Shown here piece by piece: positions 25,964-34,900 of a stretch of 64,000 nucleotides of DNA (its first letter is position 1; every line of letters begins with the position of its first letter). The stretch is from AP-15 sp963736715 (lineage in GTDB: Bacteria; Pseudomonadota; Alphaproteobacteria; ATCC43930; CGMCC-115725), in the NCBI GenBank assembly GCA_963736715.1, contig CAVTQA010000019.1:248001-312000 (forward strand), read 5' to 3'. The notes under the pieces were generated by a model. The model was not told the DNA's origin and did no database searches. It was given only the letters and a program-made list of their open reading frames with translations. Position numbers and translations under genes: made by a program.

Positions 25964-27589
25964 TTATGCGGCGGAAAGAGCTTTGTCATCGGCTGGCGCC
26001 GGCTGGGGGGCCTTCCAGCGACCAAGGTCGATATCCTCGATCTGCCGATCGATTTGGGCGATCACCTGGCGCGAGAATGGGCCGTGATGCAAATAGAGGG
26101 CGCTCATCATCACCACAAACCGCAAGGCCCGAGGGTTGTGGGTTGCGGTGTCGAGGACGCTCTTCCAGAATTGCCCCGCTGTTCCGGGACCCGCATCCGG
26201 TAAGCGCCAGACCAGCCGGCCCAGCAAGCGCAGGTCGCGCAACGTTTGCGGCAGCGATGCCTCGAACCTGGGCTTGCCGCACCTGAGCATACGGCCGACA
26301 CGGCGCACGCGGCCGAAATAGGCAGCCGGATCATAGACTGCGTCCAGCACCGCCCGGTAATCCGCGAGCACGTCACGGCGCGGGCGTTTTGTTTCAAAGT
26401 TGAGACCGATCGTGCATTGATCGCCCGTATCCTGCGGGCCGGGTGCGTCAGAACCCGGAAAGAGGCGCCCCTCGCGCAGCAGCCGCCGCCCCAATTGCGT
26501 TGTGGGCAGTGCGTACAGCAACCCGACCGTGCACACCGGGATCGCCGTATCCTCGATGCACTCGATCATCCCCTCGGCGGTATTGCCCTTTTCGGTGTCA
26601 AAACCCACGATGAAGCCGGCGAATACGAAAATGCCGGCATCGTAGATTTTGTGAACGCTCTCCTGCAGGCTGCGCCGGGTGTTCTGCTTCTTTCGCATCG
26701 AGACCAGAGTGTCGGTATCGGGACTCTCGATCCCAACGAAGATTCCAAAGAAATTCGCTGCTGCCAAGGCGCTGAGCAATCCGGCATCGTCGGCCAGATT
26801 TATCGACGCTTCGGTCGAAAACTCAAACGGGAAGCTCTTCTTGTTCTGCCAACTCTGTAAATCCGGCAGAAATTTCTTGAGAGCCTTCTTGTTGCCGATC
26901 AGATTGTCGTCGACAAAATCGACGTGGCCGCGGTAACCGAGTGTGTACAAGGTGTCTAGTTCAGCCAAAACCTGCTGGTTCGTCTTGGTTCGCGGCACTC
27001 GGCCGTATAGCTCGATGATGTCGCAGAACTCGCAATTGAACGGGCAACCGCGCGAGAACTGGATGCCGACGTGGAGATAATGCTCCAGCTTTAAGAGATC
27101 AAAGCGCGGCGTCGGGCTCCTCGTGACATCGGTCTGCCCCATCGGCGCCTCAAAAACGCCTTCCTCGGCTCCGCGCCGCCACGCAGCGACGAAATCCTCC
27201 ATGATCTCCTCAGCCTCTCCGAGAACTCGGAAGTTCGCGCTGCTATAGATATCCGGCGTCGAGGTAACATCGGGGCCGCCGACCACGACGGGCTTGCCCC
27301 GCGCGCGGCACATCTCGATGATGCGGAGGGTATCGGGCTGCTGAAAGAGCATTCCTCCAGTCATCACCAAATCGGCCCATTCGAGCTCGGCCTCGGCGAG
27401 AGACTCGGTGTTGCGATTGACGAGCCGCACCTCCCAGGATTGCGGGAGCAGGGCGGCGACGGTAATCAGGCCAAGCGGCGCCGCCGGATAACGCGCCCCC
27501 GTCAATTCGCATGTCGCCCGGTAATTCCAGAACAAATCGGCATTGAAACGCGGAAAAATCATCAGCACCTTGAAGGCGTCGATCGTCAT
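25964..27589 (-). CDS. B12-binding radical SAM protein (HpnP/DUF4070-like)
   Basis: The N-terminal 140 residues form a B12-binding-like Rossmann domain (PAAPLGLITVAALLP, WADLVMTGGM, VVVGGPDVTSTPD). The radical SAM cluster motif is SRGCPFNCEFC with Cys182, Cys186 and Cys189 (CxxxCxxC). The long C-terminal extension resembles the DUF4070 part of hopanoid methylase-like enzymes. Such proteins commonly methylate unactivated carbons or rearrange lipid-type substrates. It is third in the PKS - oxoamine synthase - radical SAM run, with a 41-bp gap after the synthase, so probably tailors the same lipid. The exact reaction is not predictable. Confidence 0.82.
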   Translation of the reverse strand: MTIDAFKVLMIFPRFNADLFWNYRATCELTGARYPAAPLGLITVAALLPQSWEVRLVNRNTESLAEAELEWADLVMTGGMLFQQPDTLRIIEMCRARGKPVVVGGPDVTSTPDIYSSANFRVLGEAEEIMEDFVAAWRRGAEEGVFEAPMGQTDVTRSPTPRFDLLKLEHYLHVGIQFSRGCPFNCEFCDIIELYGRVPRTKTNQQVLAELDTLYTLGYRGHVDFVDDNLIGNKKALKKFLPDLQSWQNKKSFPFEFSTEASINLADDAGLLSALAAANFFGIFVGIESPDTDTLVSMRKKQNTRRSLQESVHKIYDAGIFVFAGFIVGFDTEKGNTAEGMIECIEDTAIPVCTVGLLYALPTTQLGRRLLREGRLFPGSDAPGPQDTGDQCTIGLNFETKRPRRDVLADYRAVLDAVYDPAAYFGRVRRVGRMLRCGKPRFEASLPQTLRDLRLLGRLVWRLPDAGPGTAGQFWKSVLDTATHNPRALRFVVMMSALYLHHGPFSRQVIAQIDRQIEDIDLGRWKAPQPAPADDKALSAA

Positions 27590-27630
27590 CTCCTAACCCC
27601 CTTCAACACCAAGATCCGACAGCCGGCCAT

Positions 27631-28998
27631 TCATCCGGGACGGCCGCCAAACCGGCGCCACTCTTCATCGACGATGCCGATTGTCCAACGGATCTGGTCT
27701 TCGGTGTGGGTACCGTTGATGAAAAATCGCAACCGTACCGCGCGCTCCCTCACCCCCGGATAGAGGATCGGCTGTACGTCGATCCCACGCTTTAAGAGGG
27801 CGTTGGTCAAAGCAACGCACCGCTTCGTATCGCCGACGATCAGCGGCACGACCGAGACACCCTTGCTGGAGCCGGTCGGCAGCTGCCTTTCGCGTGCCAG
27901 TTCCAAGAACAGCCCAGCGCGCCGGCGCAGCTCCGCGACGCGTTCGGGCTCGGCCGCCATCACCTGGAGCGCTGCGAACGCGGCCGCGGCATTGGCCGGC
28001 GAAAGGCCGACGCTGAAGACAAAGCCGGGGGCGTTGAATTTGAGATTTAGAATCAGCGCGCGAGAGCCGGCGATATAGCCGCCGCAACTGGCGAGCGACT
28101 TGCTGAGCGTGCCCATCCAGATGTCAACGTCGCTGCCGGAAAGCCCGAAATGCTCGCGGATGCCGCGACCCCTTTCCCCCAATACCCCGAGCGAGTGCGC
28201 CTCGTCGATCATCAGAAAGACTTTGTGGCGTTCGCGCAGCTCGACGAAGCGCGGCAGGTCGGGGAAATCCCCGTCCATGCTGTAGACACCTTCGAGGATC
28301 ACCACCACTCGCTCGTAGTGACGGCGATGACGGTGCAGCAGATCGTCGAGCATCTGCCAGTCATTGTGCCGAAAGGCGATGCGGCGGGCGCCCGAGAGCA
28401 GGGCGCCCATTTGAATGCTGTTGTGCACCAGCTTGTCGTGCAGGATCAGATCCTTCGGCCCGAAGAGGTGCGCGATCGTCGTGACGTTGGTCCCGTGCCC
28501 GCTGACAAAGGCGAGACAGGCCTCGGTATCGAGAAGCTCGGCGAGCGCGCCTTCGAGTTCGACATGAATGGGTCGTTCGCCGCCGACGATACGGCTCGCC
28601 GACACCGACGTGCCGTAACGGTCCAGCGCGTCGGCGACCGCCGCCTTCAGAGCAGGATGGCCGGACAGCCCCAGGTAATTATAGTTGGAGAAGCTGATGT
28701 ACTCGCGCTCGCCGATCCGGGTGGTGTCTCGCACGAGGCCCTGGTGAAAGCGGAAATAGGGAACCCCGCCGATCTCGGGCGGCTCGAGCTCGGCCATGCG
28801 CGCCAGGAGGTTCAGATAAGCCGGATGCAGATCGAGGCGGTAATGCGATTCGGGAATCGCAGTGTCGTCTAGGGCGGTCGCGTCTGATATGGGCGCGAGA
28901 GGCGCCCGGGCGACACGCTGGCGCATCATGCGATTGGCCAGCTCGCGTTTTTGGTCGGAGGAAGAGTACTTGAGCAGTGCCGTTGCAGCTTTGGTCAA
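27631..28998 (-). CDS. Alpha-oxoamine synthase (serine palmitoyltransferase/KBL/AONS-like)
   Basis: A PLP-dependent fold-type I enzyme of 455 aa. The domain starts near residue 75 after an N-terminal extension. YNYLGLSGHP, GTSVSASRIVGG, DEAHSLGVLG (Asp265 for the PLP pyridine nitrogen, His268) and GTLSKSLASCGGYI (Lys300, the Schiff-base lysine) are all present. Family members condense an amino acid with an acyl thioester while losing CO2, giving a 2-amino-ketone. The ATG overlaps the stop of the PKS gene by 4 nt (ATGA), so it is translationally coupled. The PKS lacks a thioesterase, so this enzyme is the natural candidate to release the chain from the ACP. The amino acid (serine, alanine, cysteate or other) is unknown. 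Confidence 0.9.
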   Translation of the reverse strand: MTKAATALLKYSSSDQKRELANRMMRQRVARAPLAPISDATALDDTAIPESHYRLDLHPAYLNLLARMAELEPPEIGGVPYFRFHQGLVRDTTRIGEREYISFSNYNYLGLSGHPALKAAVADALDRYGTSVSASRIVGGERPIHVELEGALAELLDTEACLAFVSGHGTNVTTIAHLFGPKDLILHDKLVHNSIQMGALLSGARRIAFRHNDWQMLDDLLHRHRRHYERVVVILEGVYSMDGDFPDLPRFVELRERHKVFLMIDEAHSLGVLGERGRGIREHFGLSGSDVDIWMGTLSKSLASCGGYIAGSRALILNLKFNAPGFVFSVGLSPANAAAAFAALQVMAAEPERVAELRRRAGLFLELARERQLPTGSSKGVSVVPLIVGDTKRCVALTNALLKRGIDVQPILYPGVRERAVRLRFFINGTHTEDQIRWTIGIVDEEWRRFGGRPG

Positions 28999-31900
28999 AG
29001 GGCGCGTTCCTTTGCTCGATCGAGATCATCTTCCAAGAGCCGCCCCAGCGCAGCGATGAGCTCAGGCTCGGCCAATGGTTCGGGTTGGTCCCGATCGGTG
29101 ACGAGATGGGCCGCCGTTGGGGTCGGGGCGCTTGCCAGCCCAATTCCTGAGTGATCGATGATGCGTTGGGCGAGCTTCGCCACAGTCGTCGCGTCCATCA
29201 GCTCCAGCGTCGGGATGACGATCCCGAACTGCTTTTCCAAACCCAGCTGCAGCTCGACCAGCATCAACGAATCCATGCCCAGATCCAGCAGCGACTTGTC
29301 AACCGGCAGCTTCGCCGGCGCCGTCCCGACGATACCGGCGATGTGCTTGGTCAGCAGCTGCTCGGCGACAGAAACTGCCTCACCGTGCGGGAGCCCGGCA
29401 AGGTGCGCGCGGAACTCCTCGATATTTCCGCCGGTGCCCTCACCCGCCGGATCGTTCAAGAACTCTCGCACCAAGGAGAATTTCGGTGCTTTGGCCACTC
29501 CGGGCAAAACCGCGAGCCGCGACCAGCTCATCTCGGCCAACGCAACCTGCGGTGCTCCGGAGCGAATCGCTTGCTCCATCCGGTCGAGCGCACGCGTTGG
29601 TGCGAGTAGCTTCACGCCGAGGCGCTCGCCAATCATCCGCGCCACGACAGTGTTACGCGCCAGGTGGCCAACATCCCCGATCGCCCCCCAGGCAACCGCC
29701 AGGGCCGGCAAGCCGAGTCCACGCCGATGGTCGGCCAGAGCTTCCAGATACAAATTGGCTGCGACGTAGTTTGCCTGTCCCTCGTTGCCGAATAGGGTTG
29801 TCGCGGACGAGTACATAATGAAAAAATCCAGCTCCAGATCGAGCGCCTGCTGATGCAAGTTCCACGCCCCGGCGATCTTCGGTCGCAAGACGTCGTGGAA
29901 GTCCGCTTCCGTCGTATTGACCAGGCTCGAATCCTGGATCACCCCCGCGCAGTGTATGATGCCGCGCAGTGGCGGCATTTCGCGTTGCATGCGACGCAGC
30001 AGCGCGGCAATCTGGTTCGCATCAGTAACATCGACGGTAAATTCGTGAACCGCGGCGCCGTCTTGCCGCAAGCGCTCGAGTGCCGCGGCTGCATTAGGCG
30101 GGGTGGTCTCGCTGCGCCCTACGACCGCGAGATGACGGACCCCCTTCCGGACAAGCCACTCAGCGGTTGCAAGGCCGAACCCGCCGCGACCGCCGGTGAC
30201 GAGATAACTCGCTTCGGGTGACATTTGCAGCCCGGTTTCGGGTCGGCCCAAAACGATCGCGGAATGATCCACCCCGTTCATCGACAGAACAATCTTGCCG
30301 ATATGGCGCGAGTGCTGCATGCAGCGGAACGCCTCGACGGCTCGGGCGACCGGAAAAACTCGGTGCGGCAGCGGGACAAACACGCGCTGATCGAGGAGCG
30401 GCGCAAGCTCGGCAAAAAGCTGTTTGGAGAGAGCGGGGCGGTCGACCAACAGCCGATCGAGATCGACCCCGAAAAACTGGATGTTGTTGCAGAAAGGCTG
30501 CAGCCCGAGTTTGCTATTGGCGTAGAAGTCGCGCTTCCCGAGCTCCACAAAGCGCCCGTAAGGCCTGAGGATCGAAAGGCCTTTGTGGATGGCGTCACCT
30601 GCTACCGAATTCAACACCACGTCGATACCCTCGCCGCGGGTAATTTCGCGAATGTCGTCGGCGAAGGCGAGCGAGCGAGAATCGACGACGTGGTGCGCCC
30701 CAATCCGGCGGAGAAACTCGCGTTTCTCGACCGAGCCGGCGGAGGCGAAAATTTCAGCGCCAACCCATCGGGCATATTGGACGGCGGCCAAGCCGACGCC
30801 TCCGGCGGCCCCGTGAATCAGGATCCGCTCGCCCTTCTGCAATCGGGCGAGGTGGTGCAGCGAGTAATAGACCGTCAAGGCGGCGACCGGGAGCGTCGCA
30901 GCCTCCTCGAAGCTCATGGACGCCGGTTTTTTGAACAGACCGTTGGCGGGCGCGGCGAGATGGGACGAGAACGCATTACGGGCGATGCCGAACACCGCGT
31001 CGCCGGGGCGCAGATGTTCGACGCCGTCGCCAACCGCAATGACTTCGCCCGCGAACTCCATCCCGAGCGTCGCACCCGCGAACCCACCCTCGAACGCTTC
31101 CTCCGGGAGCAGCCCGATCCGCTGCAGGACGTCCCGGAAGTTGAGACCCGCCGCCTTGACGTAAGCGGTGACCTCCCCGGCAGCGGGCCGTGGGATCGCG
31201 ATCCCCTGCAGGACTACCCCTTCCTGCGCTTCGCCTTGCGCGAAGGTTAGTCTGAACCCTAATTCCTCGCCGACCTCATGCGCGGCGGGCTCAGCTATTC
31301 CTCGCGTCAGGCGCGGCACATAGCGCGCCCGACCGCGCAACAGGACTTCATCCTCGTCGTCGCGGTGGAGCAACTCTTCGACCAGCGCCTCACCCGCCGC
31401 GGCCGCGCCCGCCTCGGGATCGATATCAATCAGGCGGCAAGAGATATCGGCCCGCTCGTTGATGATCGTACGGGTGAGGCCCCAAAGCGGCGCTTGCCAA
31501 GGGCGTACACAACCGGCCGACCGGTCCGGCATCGGCATCGCGCCCGACGTGACGACTGTCAGTCGCGCGGACGCCGCCAGCCCCGCTGCGATCATCGCCT
31601 GCACGGCAACCAGCAGGTCGAAACTGCCGTGCCGCTGCGCCGCCAGCGGGTCTACCGGCGCCGCTTCAGCGGTTCCCCGCAGGTGAAGAATATGAAGCGG
31701 GCTGACGCCGTCTGCTGCGAGGATGCGGAAAAGCCGCGCGTAGGCGTCCGAGTCCCCACACGGAACATCGAACCGATCGAGGCCGAGACGATCGAAGGAA
31801 TGACCGGCCCGAGCGATCACGACGCGCTGTCCTAGCTGATCGAGCTCGCGGATCACCGTGGTCACGGGATCGACGGCAATGTCATCGGCGAGTATCAGCC

Positions 31901-34900
31901 AGTTCGCCGGATCGATCTCGCGCCGTATCGGCGAGCGCGGCGCCGCCGATGGCTTGCGCCCAATCAGCACGGCCCGGGCGGCGATCGGGTCGTCATCGCC
32001 GAGCGAAACTACCTCCTCGAACCCGCCGTCGAGGACAGCCCTCGCCCAATCGCTCTCGCCTGCGTGATCGGTGGGCATCCCGAAGACGAGATCCTGAAAA
32101 CCACCTCCTTTCGGGACCATCAGCAGGAGAAGCCCGCCTGGTTTGAGCAACATGCGAATGGCGGCCAGATCCCGGTCAAGATCCGGCCGGGCAGTGGGCG
32201 CCATCCCGGCGACGATCAGATCGTGTCGCTCGTCTGCGAAACCCTGTTCGGCAATGTCCCTGCCGAGATCGAGCACCGCACAACGAAGATAGGACAGGGC
32301 CGCGAAACGGGCCTCCGCCCGCCCGACCGCCGCCTCGGTCGGATCGGTAAAGACATACTCGACGCGATCGGCAGGCACCGCCGCGAGCAACGCCCCCGTC
32401 AGCCCACCGGTCCCACCCCCGACCTCGAGAATACTTAGCGAGCGGGTGTGCGGGATCATCTTGTACAGCCGTTGCACCACCCCGGCTGCTACATCGTTCG
32501 CCCTGCGGAACAGCGGGTCGGAATCGTAGAGCTGCTCGACCGCGTCGAACCCCCGCTGTGCAGAAACCAAATCGACCGGATCGATCTCCGACCGCAGGAT
32601 CCCGGGAAGCGCCGCACCGTATCGCGCGATCAGCTGCAAGCTGGCGAGGTGTGCGGGATAGCGGATAATCGCCTCGCGCCAGAGACATTCCGCCGGCGCT
32701 GTAGAACCAATCTCGGCGAGGCGCCACTCGGCCTCGTCGCGCTCCGCCATCCCCGCCCGATCGGCGAACGCAAGAACCTTACCGAGGTAATGCTCTTGTT
32801 GCAGCCCGATACGCTGCTCGGCGGTAAGCTGCGAAACAGTGAACCGACGCCGGCCGAAAGCGCTCATCAACGCCTCTGCGGCATAGCCCGCAGCAACCTG
32901 ATCAAGGAGCGCCCGGGTCTCTTCATCGCGCTCGCACTCGCCGCTTGCTACGGTGACGCGCGCCGCTAGCGTCTGCGGCGGGGGCAAGTCCTCGACACCA
33001 TCAGCATCGAGCGCCGAAGGCCGCAGTTGATAGCGCCAGTGATAGGCCGGGATTTCACTCGGACCACCCAGATCGACACGACGCAAGCGCAGGCCGTCGA
33101 TCTCGGCGATCGCTTCCCCATTTGGTCCCAGCACCATAAAATCGCCGACGATCGAGCGAGCCGCGGACTGAACCAGGGTCATATGGCACCAGGCGATCCG
33201 GTCGCCGCCGCCGTAGAAACGGATCCGCTCCGCCTTGCTCGGCACAAAGACGACCTGGGCTTGCTCACCCAGCTGCTCGGGAATGGTTGCAAGGGTCACC
33301 TGGAGGCAGGCGTCGAGCAAAGCCGGGTGAATGCGATACTCGCTGAGCTCGGTCGCTATCGCGGCGGGCGCGACGATGCGTCCGAGCGCCTCATTCTCAC
33401 CGGCCCAGACCTCGGCGACCCCTTGGAAGGCAGGCCCGTAGATCAGGCCGTGGGCGGCGAAGCGGCGATAGAGCTCAGCGCCATCGACCCGCTTCCTCAT
33501 TCGTTCCTGGATTGCCTCGACAGAGGCGGTGCGTTCCGATGGGCCGCTCGCCAGAGGCACAGCACGGGCGACCGCGACAGGAGGCAGCATGGTCGCCGAT
33601 GTGTCGCCGCTCCGTAAACGAAAGCTGCCGTCCTCGATCGCCAGTCCCACCTCGACCAAGGGCATGGCGCCGTCGGCAATCAAGACCGGGCGCCTGATCT
33701 CGAAGCCTTCGATCTCGGCCCCATTACAGGTGTGGGTCGACAAAACCGCCGAGATCGCCATCTCGATATAAGCTGTTCCCGGCAAGACCATGCTGTCTTG
33801 AACAACGTGATCGGTGAGCCAGGGAAGCAGGGCCGGATCGAGACGGTTCTTCCAGGTCCCGTCGGTGGTAGCCAGGCGCTTCCCCAATAGCGGGTGTCTG
33901 CGCTTGCTCAGCGGTGCTCCGACTTCACCCTCATTCTCGGAAAACCAGTAGCGCTCGCGCTGCCACGGGTAGGCAGGAAGCGGCACGAACCCACCCTCGT
34001 CAGAGTCGAGGGCATCGTAGTCAATCGCGACACCGGCGGCATAGCAGCGCCCGAGCGCCAGCCACAGCGCATCGCGCTCGGGCTCGTGACGCCGCAGAGT
34101 CGGTATCGAAATCCCATGTCCGCCACCGGCAGCCTTCAGGCATTCGCGCAGATACCTGTCGAGTATGGGATGCGGGCCGATTTCGAGAAAGACATTGAAG
34201 CCCTCGGCCTCCAGCGACGCGATCGCGGGCGCAAACTGAACAGGTTTGCGAATATTGTCCCACCAATACGTCGCGTCGAGCCGGCGCCCCTCGATCGTCG
34301 TGCCGGTAACGGTAGAAACGAAGCGGCGCCGGCCGTCTTGCGGCGCCAGCCCGTCGAGCCGGTCCAACAGCTGTTCGCGGATCGGGTCCATACAGCGGCT
34401 GTGGAAGGCATAATCGAGGTCGAGGGGACGAAAGAAGATCTGGTTCGGCTCGAGCTCGGCGCCGAGCACGCCGATCGCGGCGGCATCGCCGGCAATCGTC
34501 ACCGAGTTGGGACTATTGACCGCGGCAATCGTCAACCGCTCACCGTAGGGGGCAATGGCAAAAGCGGCATCCTCGGGCGACAGCCCGAGGGCGGCCATCC
34601 GACCGGTCCCGGCGGTGCGCCCCTGCGCCCGGCTTCGCTCGGCGATGACCCGGCAAGCTTCGGCGAGCGACAGAATACCTGCCCCATACGCCGCCGACAC
34701 TTCTCCGACGCTGTGGCCAAGCACGGCATCGGCTTCGATCCCGTGTGCCTCGAGCCATTCGAGGATCGCCACCTGCACCGCAAAGAGCGCCGGTTGCGCA
34801 ATCTCTGTTCGATCGAAGAGGTTTGCCGGTTCCGCCGATTGAAGGACGTCTGTTACCGACCATCCGACCATCGGGCGGAGTGCGGCATCGATCCGCCCAA

